From Oceanospirillaceae bacterium (GTDB lineage: Bacteria; Pseudomonadota; Gammaproteobacteria; Pseudomonadales; Balneatricaceae): a stretch of 58,051 nt of DNA. Below, one piece after another: positions 26,969 through 36,499 of the stretch. The stretch covers positions 1 through 58,051 of the forward strand of contig JABSRA010000022.1 of NCBI GenBank assembly GCA_013215445.1. Direction: 5' to 3'. The first letter of the stretch is position 1. Each line of letters starts with the position of its first letter. The position numbers and the translations under genes are program-made. Under the pieces are notes generated by a model. It searched no databases. It worked only from the letters and a program-made list of their open reading frames with translations, and was not told where the DNA came from.

Positions 26969-27784
26969 ACCACTTATGCTTTGGCTTTGGCTTTGGTATT
27001 GCCACTACGCGACGACGACAGGCATATCAGTACTTGGACTTTACGCAACGCATAAAGTCAGCCTGTCGTCACGCTGTTGCATTTATGTAGATACCTAAGG
27101 CAGTAATACCAAGGGGGTTGGTAGCTGTGTCGTCAGTCATCATGGACTCCCATATTCTTATCTACAGTAATCATTAACACTAATATTATCAGTTGGCTTG
27201 TCTGTAAATTGCCCTGTAAAATAGAGACTGTAGCCTATTTCTCTGGTCCCATATTCCTGCCTCTTCAACTAAAAAAACATCCTTGGATCTACCTAAAACA
27301 GTATAAATCCAAATCTCTTGGCGGTTTTAGTCATTGCATTTTTTTTCAAATCGGGTAATTTTAATTTTTAATGCAAGCCCGGTCAAAAAACAGCGGGATA
27401 TCAAAGCGCATCCCCCCTGTGCCGGATTTCTTCTAGCAGCCACTGATTTGAGCCAGAAAACACCAACATGAACAGACTGCCTACTTATATTAAACGCCAG
27501 GATTGGTGGCCACCCCCCTCCCCTCTAACCACGCCCGGTTAGTCTTGATCCTTACGCTCTTGAGTGACCACTCTTGAGTAACAGGCATAGGTTTTACTGA
27601 GCAGCTAAACGCAGCGCTTTTTACGCCACGAAAAACTTAAGCTTTAGATGCTGCGGCTCTCTTTCGCCACTTGTGCGCTACTTGAAAACACGCAGGGCCT
27701 AGCTGTCAATTACCCGCTGGGTGGCGCGCGCACTTGCCACTACCTAATACGCTATAGAAGACCTATCAGTGAGTACCTTATATT
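26969..27784. other. Gene-free region upstream of the dioxygenase
   Basis: 816 bp with no supported coding sequence. It contains the nested inverted repeat at 27014-27070 and a C-rich stretch near 27500. I see no homology fragment and no obvious operator next to the gene at 27785. Confidence 0.4.
27014..27070. repeat. Nested inverted repeat
   Basis: Perfect 10-bp outer arms GACGACAGGC (27014-27023) and GCCTGTCGTC (27061-27070) enclose an inner hairpin GACTTTA / TAAAGTC with a 9-nt loop. The left side has a 13-nt bulge and the right side one base. It lies about 45 bp downstream of the SDR stop and may terminate it; there is no T-run. It could also be a small mobile-element relic. Confidence 0.55.
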
Positions 27785-28894
27785 ATGCATATAATTTCCA
27801 TATCCACCTCTGCTGCTGCTTTAGAACTGCACTGGAGTGACCACATCACTTCTCAATACCCTTTTATCTGGCTGCGTGATATCGACCCGCTGGGGTTTCA
27901 CCCACAGACCAAAGAGCGCATTTTTGATTTAACCAGCGTCCCTTTCGATATTCAACCTAGGCAGGTACGACTGACCACCCGAGGCGTAGAATTGCAGTGG
28001 CCCAGAGAAACACAAAGCTCGGTGTTTTCATCGCAGCTATTATTCGATTACCGTCAGGACTGCGCCTTAGCAGATGCGGCTCAAGTAGATTATCAAAGCT
28101 GGCAAGGCGACTTTATTCCCCCGAGATATCTGGCTGAGCAAATGCAGCAACCTTTAGCAATGGCTCCGTTACTGCAAGATCTGAAACGCTATGGCTTAGT
28201 GATTGTTACAGGACTAGAGGGGGAGCAAGGCGGGGAGAAATTCGCCGATTTGATAGGCTTTAAACGCGAGACTAACTTTGGTGTGATGTTCGAGGTTATC
28301 AATAAAGCCGAGCCTAATAATTTAGCTTATACCAGCGTCGCCTTACCTTTGCATACTGACTTGCCCAACCAGGAGCTCCCTCCCGGTTATCAGTTTTTAC
28401 ACTGCATCACTAATGCAGCGCAAGGGGGCGAATCTATATTGGCCGACGGCTTTGCTATTGTCGAAGAGATGCGCGAGCAGGCGACAGCATTGTTTAATTT
28501 ACTCAGCTCGCAGAGCATGCCATTTCGCTTTCACGATAACAGCGTTGATATACGATTTCGCCACCCGATTATAGGCCTGAATGAACAGCAGCAAATTAAC
28601 AGTTTCATCTTTAATGCCCACTTAGCTGCTGGTCCCGATTTTATCGCCGCTAATGGACTGGAATATTATCGTGCCTATCGCGAATTAATCAGTCGAGTTC
28701 GCCACCCCAAATACTGCTTAGAACTGAAATTACAGGCGGGCGAAATGATGATCTTTGATAACCGTCGGGTACTGCACGGTCGCAATGCCTTTGACCCCAG
28801 TAGCGGTAAACGGCACTTACGAGGCTATTACATTGATCGCTCAGAAGTAGATAGCCGTCTGCGCATAATTGCCCGAGATAACGAGATTAACTGA
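27785..28894 (+). CDS. Gamma-butyrobetaine dioxygenase-like Fe(II)/2-oxoglutarate oxygenase
   Basis: 369 residues resembling BBOX, which hydroxylates gamma-butyrobetaine to L-carnitine using 2-oxoglutarate, O2 and Fe(II). An N-terminal DUF971-like domain (about 10-95) precedes a TauD/TfdA double-stranded beta-helix. Iron ligands are His190 and Asp192 (LHTDLPN) and distal His331 (RVLHGR); Arg346 (RHLRGYY) binds 2-oxoglutarate. The N-terminal domain of true BBOX binds zinc through cysteines; here the equivalent stretch IWLRDIDPLGFHPQTKERIF has none. No carnitine genes are adjacent. A related trimethyllysine-type or other quaternary-amine oxygenase is possible. Confidence 0.85.
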   Translation: MHIISISTSAAALELHWSDHITSQYPFIWLRDIDPLGFHPQTKERIFDLTSVPFDIQPRQVRLTTRGVELQWPRETQSSVFSSQLLFDYRQDCALADAAQVDYQSWQGDFIPPRYLAEQMQQPLAMAPLLQDLKRYGLVIVTGLEGEQGGEKFADLIGFKRETNFGVMFEVINKAEPNNLAYTSVALPLHTDLPNQELPPGYQFLHCITNAAQGGESILADGFAIVEEMREQATALFNLLSSQSMPFRFHDNSVDIRFRHPIIGLNEQQQINSFIFNAHLAAGPDFIAANGLEYYRAYRELISRVRHPKYCLELKLQAGEMMIFDNRRVLHGRNAFDPSSGKRHLRGYYIDRSEVDSRLRIIARDNEIN

Positions 28895-29259
28895 CTTGCT
28901 CAATTTCTATTAGAAGTTTCAATTGGTAGTGGTCAACTTTTTTTGGCCAACCTATACGAAGTCCCCCAATAAAATTCTTCCTTTGCATTCGGTGATAGCC
29001 CTATATTATGAGTATACGGTCTCACCAAATTGTGGACTCAATAAGGGAGACATCTCAACATCTCAATAAGGGAAAAATCTCAAAAAGGGACATCCTGATT
29101 TTAGACAATATACAAAGATATTGAATTTAGTCCTTTACGTTTTGCTGCTGTCAGATATTCACTGCAGATTAGCGCTTAAATTTATATTAAACCTTGATTA
29201 CCTAAAATTAAAACGCACTAATTTATACCTATCAGCATCCTTAAAGTGTAATTAGTTCA
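28895..29259. other. Intergenic region with REP-like left end
   Basis: 365 bp without genes. It carries several related short blocks such as AATAAGGGAGACATCTCAA and AAAAAGGGACATCCTGA near 29038-29098, matching in inverted orientation the far side of the adjacent transposase. Near 28929 a GTGGTCAACTTTTTTTGGCC block resembles an IS end but has no partner that I can find. Confidence 0.5.
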
Positions 29260-30371
29260 TTAGGTTGGGAATAATTTAGAACACAATCCGATACCCTTTA
29301 TCCAATTGATATGAAGTTTTTTAGCATAGGACATAAGGATAGATTTACAGCCAAGTGCGTGACTAAAATGATGGCAGCCCTTAGGTGACATTGTTTTAAT
29401 CCAATATTCTGGGTCTATATTTAAACGCAACAAAATTGGCGGTAAGTCTTCATGGATAGCACCACGCTTATGCGCTTTAATAATTCGCCCTGACCAATCG
29501 ACTAACGCTAAATACTCTTGATAGCTATAAGGGATGCAGTGATTTACGGGCTTTGTCTTATCGACAAACGCTTTCAGTGCTATTCGTTTGGTTTCTTGTG
29601 CAGATTTACCCTGCTGTTTTTGAGAAGACTCTTCAACTCTTTGTTTTATTGAAGTGAACTCAGACCCTTCAGGAGTTTCTGCGATTTTGGCACGAATAGG
29701 GTTTAATTCTACATAGGTCATGCAAGTTAACAGTGCTTGTTGGTCCAACAGCGCTTGGCTTTTGAATCTCCCTTCCCAAAAGCGCCCTTTGCAATTGTCT
29801 TCGAAATTAGCTTTCCTTGCAATATGCTCGTTCAAACAACGCATGAACCAGCTAATATCTTCCAAGCGATTACGCCATTTATCGATGGTTTCTTTCACTA
29901 AAGTAAGAAGTTCTGATGACAATTTTTCACCATCAATAAATCGCTGTATTACATCTGGCCCGTTATATATTTTTCGCCATCGCTCTACCACCTCTACATC
30001 CGTTAGCCCATCAACCTGCTCTTTATTTATATAAAGCACCAAATGATAGTGATTTGACATAATTGCATAGGCGCAAATATCAATGCAGAATACTTCAGAG
30101 AGTACAGCCAATCGATCTATAACCCATTGCCTACGGTGCTCGTAGTTTTGCTGGCTAGTTCGGTCATAGCCACAGAGGAATGCTTTTCTAACCACACGTG
30201 ATATGCAGTGGTAATACGGGGTATCTTCACAGCAAATTTGCTGTTCACGGGCACGGGTCATATAACAAACTCCTGCTCAGGACTACTTTCTCTGACTGTC
30301 ATTTAAAAGTAACTAACAGCTTACTCTTTGGTTGTTATTTGATCAATTAATTTCAGGGTGTCCCTTTTTAA
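29082..30371. mobile_element. RAYT (REP-associated tyrosine transposase) element with inverted ends
   Basis: The left motif AAAAAGGGACATCCTGA (29082-29098) and the right motif TCAGGGTGTCCCTTTTT (30353-30369) are inverted copies with one mismatch over 17 bp. A second GTCCCTTTTTAA block follows the right copy at about 30377. They flank one Y1 transposase gene. This is the usual layout of a RAYT with its REP-like substrates: the transposase is domesticated or moves only short REP units. Confidence 0.7.
29260..30261 (-). CDS. REP-associated Y1 (IS200/IS605-like) transposase
   Basis: 333-residue single-strand DNA endonuclease/transposase of the Tnp_REP family. The HUH metal motif is His71-Tyr-His73 in MSNHYHLVLY. 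The catalytic tyrosine is probably Tyr183 in MTYVELNPIRAKI. The conserved start THPYYHCISR-type block reads TPYYHCISRVVRKAFLCG. WEGRFKSQALLD is also typical. Family members nick and join at REP palindromes. The gene is complete with no stops. The inverted motifs on both sides support a RAYT assignment over a classical IS200. Confidence 0.9.
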   Translation of the reverse strand: MTRAREQQICCEDTPYYHCISRVVRKAFLCGYDRTSQQNYEHRRQWVIDRLAVLSEVFCIDICAYAIMSNHYHLVLYINKEQVDGLTDVEVVERWRKIYNGPDVIQRFIDGEKLSSELLTLVKETIDKWRNRLEDISWFMRCLNEHIARKANFEDNCKGRFWEGRFKSQALLDQQALLTCMTYVELNPIRAKIAETPEGSEFTSIKQRVEESSQKQQGKSAQETKRIALKAFVDKTKPVNHCIPYSYQEYLALVDWSGRIIKAHKRGAIHEDLPPILLRLNIDPEYWIKTMSPKGCHHFSHALGCKSILMSYAKKLHINWIKGIGLCSKLFPT

Positions 30372-30887
30372 TACTGTCCCTTTTTAATATTTTTAATATA
30401 CTTTAATCATTCTTTTTAATCCTATCCCTTCTTAATTTTACCGAGATGGCGCATCTGAGCGGTCGTTGATTTAGTGAATTTCCATGGAAGCTTTCAGCAG
30501 TACAGTTGAGGGTTTTATGTACATGAGTAAGGTATAACGCGGTGATATGGATGTCATAGAAGTTTTTGTACAGGATCTACTGTCAATATTTTTTGTACCC
30601 GCCAAAAACTCAGTACTTACCTCCCTGTAGGTGCTTTGGCGCTGCTAGGGCAGTTTTTGTTCACGACAAATTTAACAACCAACATCCCTGCCGGCAGTAC
30701 TATGGAGCCTCTTTGGTTCCGTTTTTTATGCCTACAAGAGCTAAGGGCGATAGTATTATGGGGTAGCTTTAGCCCATCCATAAGAGGTAATTCGACCCAG
30801 TCGAAACTGCATATGAAATGAGTTGCGGGCTATCAATCATTTGATTTACCAACTCGCAACTCACTACTTTTTTTAGCGCAAAGCGCT
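30262..30887. other. Region between the RAYT gene and trpA
   Basis: About 626 bp. The first 120 bp hold the right-hand REP-like motifs. A frame at about 30543-30821 stays open for 92 codons (containing LSTYLPVGALALLGQF), but it has no ribosome site and no recognised family, so I do not call it. A short palindrome AGCGC/GCGCT at 30875-30887 abuts the trpA stop without a T-run on the trpA strand. Confidence 0.35.
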
Positions 30888-31670
30888 TTATTTCACACTC
30901 AATAGCTCATCTGCTTTCTCTGCAAACTCAGCCATGCCGCCATGTTGAAAAGCGCGTAAAAAGGCACTACCAACCACCGCCACATCCACTAAACCGACAA
31001 TACCTTCAACATCTTGGGCACTGGCAATACCAAAGCCCAGTGCCAGTGGTACATCGGTGTACTGGTTTATCTCACCTAGATAGCGCTGCAATTCATCATG
31101 GGCGCTCTGGCTATCAGATCCCTGTCCGGTGACCCCTTTACGACTCACACAATAAAGCAGCCCCTGAGCATGTTCACTGACTAATTGAATTCTCGATTTT
31201 TCCATACCGGGAATAATCAACCAGATTGGATCCACGTTGGCCGCCACTAATGGCGCCGCCATTTTATGATGATCGATGGGTAAATCGGGAATCACGATAC
31301 CGGCAATTTTTCCCGACATATCACTCGCTAACTGTTCAAAACCGTATTGCACCAAGGGATTTAAATAGCTCATCAGCAATACTCTCGCATTGGGATAATC
31401 TTTGGCTAAAGCGGCTATATCGGTTATACACTGCTTTAACTTCGGCTTGCTTTGCAAGGCTATATGGCAGGCTTTGGTTATCACCGGCCCGTCTGCGACG
31501 GGATCCGAAAAGGGGAACTGCACTTCTAAAATGGCGGCGCCCTTATCCAATAGGGTTTTCATCATCTGCAAACTTTCATCAATACTAGGATAACCGTAAA
31601 TAACATGGGTCATCAGTAAGATCGACTTAGTTTGACGCTGCTCTTTTACAAATTCTGCGAGTAAAGTCAT
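30888..31670 (-). CDS. trpA: Tryptophan synthase alpha subunit
   Basis: Cleaves indole-3-glycerol phosphate to indole and glyceraldehyde-3-phosphate; indole is channelled to TrpB. 260 residues in a TIM barrel. The catalytic Glu is in AAILEVQFPFSDP and the catalytic Asp in DPVADGPVI. VIPDLPIDHH and YCVSRKGVTGQG form the flexible loops and phosphate site, and ALGFGIASAQDV closes the phosphate pocket. The start codon is separated from the trpB stop by one base, so translation is coupled. No other trp genes are in the window. Confidence 0.97.
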   Translation of the reverse strand: MTLLAEFVKEQRQTKSILLMTHVIYGYPSIDESLQMMKTLLDKGAAILEVQFPFSDPVADGPVITKACHIALQSKPKLKQCITDIAALAKDYPNARVLLMSYLNPLVQYGFEQLASDMSGKIAGIVIPDLPIDHHKMAAPLVAANVDPIWLIIPGMEKSRIQLVSEHAQGLLYCVSRKGVTGQGSDSQSAHDELQRYLGEINQYTDVPLALGFGIASAQDVEGIVGLVDVAVVGSAFLRAFQHGGMAEFAEKADELLSVK

Positions 31671-31671
31671 G

Positions 31672-32895
31672 TTATTTCCCCTGGGCTAAATAGCTACGTA
31701 GAAAATCATTAAACGGCTGGTCATCTAACGCTTTGGCAATAGTGAAAATATCTTTATCACCGCGTCCCGAGATATTGATTACAATTCTCTGGCTACTATC
31801 TAACTCAGCGGCTTCACGCAAGCCCCCAGCGATGGCGTGGGATGACTCTAGCGCGGGGATGATACCCTCGGCTCTAATCATGGTTTTAAGCGCGGCGATC
31901 ACCTCTTCATCGTTAGCACTGGTCATGCGCACTAAACCGCGATCTGCCAAATCCGCCAAGATAGGTGATACACCCACATAGTCTAGCCCCGCAGAGATTG
32001 AATGAGTCGGCGCTAACTGCCCCTGATCATCTTGAATAAATTTTGTGGCATAACCCTGGGAGATACCAAATTTTGCCTGATCATTGTTGAAACGCATGGC
32101 ATGTTCGCCGATGCCATCACCGCGACCGCCCGCTTCAATACCAATTAGCTCTGTCTCTGTACCGACAAATGGCAGCATGATACCGCAGGCATTTGAGCCG
32201 CCGCCGACACAGGCATATATTTTATCGGGCATGGCGCCAAACTGCGCCATGGCCTGCTCTTTAACTTCTTCGCCGATCACCGACTGAAAGCCCGCCACCA
32301 TCTCGGGGAACGGCTCACAACCACAGCTAGTGCCGATTAAGTAGTGGGTATCTTCATAACTTGAGGTCCAATCGCGCAGGGCTTCATCGAGGGCATCGGT
32401 GAGGGTCTGCGACCCTGTGGTCACAGGGATAACAGTGGCGCCGAGTTGTTTCATCCAAAAGACGTTGGGATATTGTCTTTCGATATCGTGAGCACCCATA
32501 TAAATAGTACATTCAAGGCCTAATCTGGCGCTGATTAAGGCAGTGGCTACGCCGTGTTGTCCGGCACCGGTCTCGGCAATTACTCGTTTTTTACCCATGC
32601 GCTTGGTCAACAACCCCTGACCGATCACGTTATTCATCTTGTGTGCGCCAGAGTGGTTGAGATCTTCACGCTTGAGATAAATTTGCGCGCCACCCATTTG
32701 CTCGGTGAGGTTAGCACAGAAGGTCAACGGCGTCGGTCGACCAGAATACTGCTGCATTTCCTGCTTAACTTTAGCGATAAAGCTCGGGTCAGCCATCGCC
32801 TCGCGGTAGTGCTTGAGTAACTCTTGCTGTGAAGAGTATAAAATTTCGGGAATAAAGCTCCCGCCGTATTGACCAAAATACCCCTGATCGCTCAT
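31672..32895 (-). CDS. trpB: Tryptophan synthase beta subunit
   Basis: PLP enzyme joining indole and L-serine to tryptophan. 407 residues. It opens with YFGQYGGSFIPEIL. The PLP lysine is Lys86 in HSGAHKMNN, and the phosphate-binding loop is GGGSNACG. GRGDKDIF is near the C-terminus. First gene of the trpBA pair. Upstream, a TetR-type gene is transcribed in the opposite direction, with a 21-bp palindrome in the 78-bp gap. In Pseudomonas the divergent regulator is the LysR protein TrpI, so this arrangement is unusual. Confidence 0.97.
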   Translation of the reverse strand: MSDQGYFGQYGGSFIPEILYSSQQELLKHYREAMADPSFIAKVKQEMQQYSGRPTPLTFCANLTEQMGGAQIYLKREDLNHSGAHKMNNVIGQGLLTKRMGKKRVIAETGAGQHGVATALISARLGLECTIYMGAHDIERQYPNVFWMKQLGATVIPVTTGSQTLTDALDEALRDWTSSYEDTHYLIGTSCGCEPFPEMVAGFQSVIGEEVKEQAMAQFGAMPDKIYACVGGGSNACGIMLPFVGTETELIGIEAGGRGDGIGEHAMRFNNDQAKFGISQGYATKFIQDDQGQLAPTHSISAGLDYVGVSPILADLADRGLVRMTSANDEEVIAALKTMIRAEGIIPALESSHAIAGGLREAAELDSSQRIVINISGRGDKDIFTIAKALDDQPFNDFLRSYLAQGK

Positions 32896-32915
32896 GATAA
32901 CCTCTATATTATTTA

Positions 32916-32936
32916 TTAACTAAACGGTATAGTTAA
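32916..32936. promoter_or_regulatory. Palindromic operator between trpBA and the TetR gene
   Basis: TTAACTA - 7 bp - TAGTTAA, perfect 7-bp arms centred 31 bp from the trpB start and 48 bp from the regulator start. Size and symmetry fit a TetR-family operator. It is the only strong palindrome in the 78-bp gap. Confidence 0.7.
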
Positions 32937-32973
32937 ATTAATCTTTTTTTATCCGTAGGTCAAGGGGAAAGTT

Positions 32974-33534
32974 ATGCCGAGAGGTCGCCCATCCAAAAAG
33001 CAGCTCATATTAGATACCGCGCAAGACTTATTCGCCGAACATGGCTATCAGGGCACTGCCATTGATTTAGTGGTGCGTAAAGCGCAGGTCTCCAAACCAA
33101 CGGTGTATAATAATTTTCCCAGCAAACAGGCGCTCTTACAGAGCCTTATCAGCAGACAGCTGGTATTGATTGAGGAACGTCAAATGCAGATAATCAATAG
33201 CCGAGCCTCTGCTTGCGATAAACTCTATACGCTCTTCGAGCAAATTATTAATCATCCTTTTGAACGTACCCTCTATAAAATATATTATGGAGAGTCCTAT
33301 AAACTCAATCCCGATACCCTGCAATTACTCGCCCAGATAGAGTCTCTCAGTCTGCAGAACTGCCAGCAAATTTTAAACCATGTGACTGATAGCGATACGC
33401 AAATATCAGCGATCATTGCAATCTATACTCAGGCGCTATTAATGGGATCTCTGGCCGGAATAAACAGCGCAAGTCGGGCTGAATTGAGCAGCAAAATCCA
33501 AGTCTTAAGCTTAATCAACGGGACCAAAAAATAG
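32974..33534 (+). CDS. TetR-family transcriptional regulator
   Basis: 186 residues. The N-terminal TetR HTH (about 8-55) reads LILDTAQDLFAEHGYQGTAI, KAQVSKPTVYNNFPSKQALL. The C-terminal ligand-binding half is not assignable to a subfamily. AGGGGA lies before the ATG. It diverges from trpBA over 78 bp, with a 21-bp palindrome between, so it probably represses itself and trpBA. That would make it a TetR-type control of tryptophan synthase, instead of TrpI or TrpR. It could alternatively regulate only itself and a distant target. Confidence 0.87.
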   Translation: MPRGRPSKKQLILDTAQDLFAEHGYQGTAIDLVVRKAQVSKPTVYNNFPSKQALLQSLISRQLVLIEERQMQIINSRASACDKLYTLFEQIINHPFERTLYKIYYGESYKLNPDTLQLLAQIESLSLQNCQQILNHVTDSDTQISAIIAIYTQALLMGSLAGINSASRAELSSKIQVLSLINGTKK

Positions 33535-33829
33535 CTGATTGATATTAATTTGCCGTTAACAAGCACCCCCACTGCCGCCTTGCACCTTTTATCGGTTATA
33601 TAAAAAACAAGAATCGCGCTACAGGCTTTCAACGATCGTCATTAGCTGCGGATCACAGTGAATCTACCATCGCTATTTTTATTAGCGTTTGTCTGTTACT
33701 GCCTTAAACATTAATGCGACAAAGCGTTAAAAAGTTTAGCCCCACTGTTTATTTTGACTCACGCACTTGACTAATTCTCGGCTATCTCCTAAAAAGTATA
33801 GATACAGCCAATTTAAAAGGAGCACTACC

Positions 33830-34564
33830 GTGATCAACTTCCTCAGCATTGGACTCTGCACGCTGCTGCTATCCGCGAATGTAACGGCTTTCTCCTTGAA
33901 TGCGGTGCAAAAAGTAACGGATGCTATCAATGCAAATATGCACTACCTAAGCTTAGATGAATTTCCCAATATGCTACGCTTCCCCGCGAAATTGACAGAG
34001 TTCACTTCCCTGGAAATAATGAATGCCAATGCCACTAAAGTTGCAGACATCAGCCTGTTAAAGAAACTGACCGCACTTAGATATCTCTCCCTCAACTACA
34101 CCGAGGTTGAGAACATTGAGCCATTAACAAAATTAGTCGAGTTACAACGACTCGATTTAAAAGGCACCAAGATAATCGATATCGGTCCGTTAAGTGGCCT
34201 AAGTAACTTGCTGACGCTATCATTGTACGCAACTAACATCACCGATCTAGCGCCCCTGGCTACTTTAACTAAGCTACAGCACTTAAATCTTGGTTATACC
34301 AAAGCCCGAAACATTTCCTCGCTGGCAGCGCTAAAAAATCTGCGTAGTCTAAATTTAATTTGGATGCCGATTAGCGATTATTCAGTGTTAAAGCAATTAC
34401 CTAATTTACAGCACTTAGATGTCAGCTACGCAAACTTTACCGATTTTTCACTAATTTTGCAGCTGACACAGCTCAAGTCTCTCACCATTGAAATGAGTAA
34501 AGTATTAGCGGCCAAGGTTTTAGAGCAGAGAGTGGCAGAGGGGTTAAAGATCAATTTCAGATAG
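33830..34564 (+). CDS. Secreted leucine-rich-repeat protein
   Basis: About 244 residues from a GTG at 33830, chosen because AAAAGGAG lies seven bases upstream and a signal peptide follows (MINFLSIGLCTLLLSANVTA). A TTG at 33767 would add 21 charged residues. From about residue 50 there are roughly eight repeats of 21-23 residues with the pattern LxxLxxLxLxxTxIxDIxPL, similar to internalin-type/SDS22-like LRRs (ALRYLSLNYTEVENIEPL, ELQRLDLKGTKIIDIGPL). Probably periplasmic or exported and protein-binding. No partner is evident. Confidence 0.85.
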   Translation: MINFLSIGLCTLLLSANVTAFSLNAVQKVTDAINANMHYLSLDEFPNMLRFPAKLTEFTSLEIMNANATKVADISLLKKLTALRYLSLNYTEVENIEPLTKLVELQRLDLKGTKIIDIGPLSGLSNLLTLSLYATNITDLAPLATLTKLQHLNLGYTKARNISSLAALKNLRSLNLIWMPISDYSVLKQLPNLQHLDVSYANFTDFSLILQLTQLKSLTIEMSKVLAAKVLEQRVAEGLKINFR

Positions 34565-34581
34565 AAATTGCAGTTTGAATA

Positions 34582-34603
34582 GAGCGGCTGCAGGCAACCG
34601 CTC
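34582..34603. terminator. Hairpin between convergent LRR and ybiT genes
   Basis: GAGCGG / CCGCTC stem with possible extension by two more pairs across one mismatch, in the 57-bp gap. No T-run. Probable shared terminator. Confidence 0.5.
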
Positions 34604-34621
34604 AAGTCGATAAGTGAGAAA

Positions 34622-36226
34622 CTAGGCCACTTTTGCCTTCATTTCTCTGTGGACTAAATACTCGCTGTAAGTACCCTGAAAATCAATCACCTGATGCTCT
34701 TTTATCTCGATCACTCGGGTGGCCAAAGAAGAGACGAATTCACGGTCATGACTGACAAAGATTAACGTGCCGTCATAGAGTTTCAGCGCTTGGTTCAGGG
34801 CTTCTATGGACTCCATGTCCATGTGGTTGGTTGGCTCATCCATAATTAATACATTGGTATCTTGCATCATCAACTTGCCGTACAACAAACGGTTTTTCTC
34901 ACCACCGGAGCAAACCCTGGCCTTTTTGTTAAAGTCATTTTCAGTAAACAGTAAACGACCCAACATCGCCCTTACTTTTAGATCGTCGTGCTTGATGGTG
35001 CGCCATTGAGACATCCAATCAAACAAGTTCAAATCAGTATCAAAATCAGCCGTATTATCTTGTGGGCAGTAACCAATTACCGCATTCTCTGACCACTTAA
35101 CCACACCACCATTTGCCTCAAGCTGCTCCATCATGCAGCGCAGCAACGTTGTTTTTCCGCTGCCGTTTTCTCCTAATACCGCCAATCTAGCACCGGCCTC
35201 AAGGATCAAGTTGCAGCCACTAAAGAGGGTTTCGCCGTCAAAACCGTGCACCACATCCTCTAGTATTAATGCCTGACGATGCAGCTTCTTGTGCTGTTTA
35301 AAAGCGAGGCCCGGTGTCATACGGCTCGATGATTTAACTTCATCGAGGACAATTTTATCCATTTTCTTAGCGCGCGAACTGGCTTGCTTCGCCTTGGAAG
35401 CATTGGCACCAAAGCGGTTAACAAATGCCTGTAACTCGTCAATTTCCGCACTCTTTTTGGCGTTCTCTGAGTGTAACTGATCGCGTATTAACGATGATGC
35501 CTCGAGGAAATATTCATAGTTACCCGGGTACACTCGCAACTCACCATAATCAATATCTGCCATATGGGTGCAGACAGAATTCAAAAAGTGTCTATCGTGA
35601 GAGATGATAATCATTGTGCACTTGCGCTTGTTTAGTTCCTGCGCCAGCCAGTCAATGGTATCGATATCCAAGTTGTTGGTGGGCTCATCGAGCAGTAAAA
35701 TATCAGGGTTTGAAAACAGCGACTGGGCCAATAATACCCGCAACTTCCAACCCGGTGCCACTTGGCTCATCAAGCCAAAATGCAATGACTCAGCGATACC
35801 CGCCTGCAACAGTATTTCACCGGCGCGGCTCTCTGCCGTGTAACCATCCATCTCGGCAAATTCAGCTTCTAAATTACCCACTTTCATGCCATCTGCCTCT
35901 GACATTTCTGGCAGTGCATAAATGCGCTCGCGCTCTTGCTTAATTTCCCAGAGTTTTGCGTCGCCCATAATCACCGCATCAATTACCGAATACTCTTCAA
36001 AGGCAAACTGATCTTGGCTTAAAGTGCCCAATTTCTGGCCGGGCGTGATAGAAATATTGCCCGAGGTTGGGGTTAATTCACCGCTCATGATTTTCATCAA
36101 GGTCGATTTACCACAGCCATTCGCGCCGATTAGACCGTATTTGTTGCCGTTGCCAAATTTTGCAGATATATTTTCGAAGAGAGGTTTAGCACCAAACTGC
36201 ATGGTGATGTTTGCGGTAGAGATCAA
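34622..36226 (-). CDS. ybiT: ABC-F family ATPase YbiT
   Basis: 534-residue cytoplasmic ABC-F protein with two ATPase domains and no membrane part; family members bind the ribosomal E-site. Walker A motifs are GANGCGKST and GENGSGKTT, and Walker B plus following motifs are [11 protein letters not shown] and [11 protein letters not shown]. The linker between domains (about 235-305) is charged and helical. The sequence follows E. coli YbiT closely from [13 protein letters not shown] onward, including QDQFAFEE and [10 protein letters not shown]. The start is TTG with GGAA upstream; no ATG fits better. It is monocistronic, convergent with the LRR gene. Confidence 0.95.
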   Translation of the reverse strand: MISTANITMQFGAKPLFENISAKFGNGNKYGLIGANGCGKSTLMKIMSGELTPTSGNISITPGQKLGTLSQDQFAFEEYSVIDAVIMGDAKLWEIKQERERIYALPEMSEADGMKVGNLEAEFAEMDGYTAESRAGEILLQAGIAESLHFGLMSQVAPGWKLRVLLAQSLFSNPDILLLDEPTNNLDIDTIDWLAQELNKRKCTMIIISHDRHFLNSVCTHMADIDYGELRVYPGNYEYFLEASSLIRDQLHSENAKKSAEIDELQAFVNRFGANASKAKQASSRAKKMDKIVLDEVKSSSRMTPGLAFKQHKKLHRQALILEDVVHGFDGETLFSGCNLILEAGARLAVLGENGSGKTTLLRCMMEQLEANGGVVKWSENAVIGYCPQDNTADFDTDLNLFDWMSQWRTIKHDDLKVRAMLGRLLFTENDFNKKARVCSGGEKNRLLYGKLMMQDTNVLIMDEPTNHMDMESIEALNQALKLYDGTLIFVSHDREFVSSLATRVIEIKEHQVIDFQGTYSEYLVHREMKAKVA

Positions 36227-36499
36227 AGGGAATATTCCAAGTTAAGTCAAATAGCCGTGACCGGCTAAAAAGGCGCGAAGTATACAGAGAATTTGACCGC
36301 GGGTCGACCACTACTGTTCAATAGTTGATCAATAATGTTGAATGCTGCGCTTATCTATTTAAATAATGCCTTAAATTCAAATATATAGATTATTATTCAC
36401 AAACATTCTATGCTGACCCCGCCGGCTCACTCACCGCTTCAATATACTGGCAGTAGAGTGTGCGCCAGCGCATTGCCCTAAACCATAAACAGGTACCCT

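Noticed and set aside
28929..28950. GTGGTCAACTTTTTTTGGCC as an insertion sequence end
   Set aside because: No inverted partner, transposase or target duplication found around it.
30543..30821. 92-codon frame between the RAYT gene and trpA
   Set aside because: No ribosome site, no recognisable domain; could be chance.
33767..33829. Upstream TTG start for the LRR protein
   Set aside because: GTG at 33830 has a strong ribosome site and begins a signal peptide.
35614..35943. 109-codon frame antisense to ybiT
   Set aside because: Lies wholly inside a strong ABC-F gene; no similarity or ribosome site.
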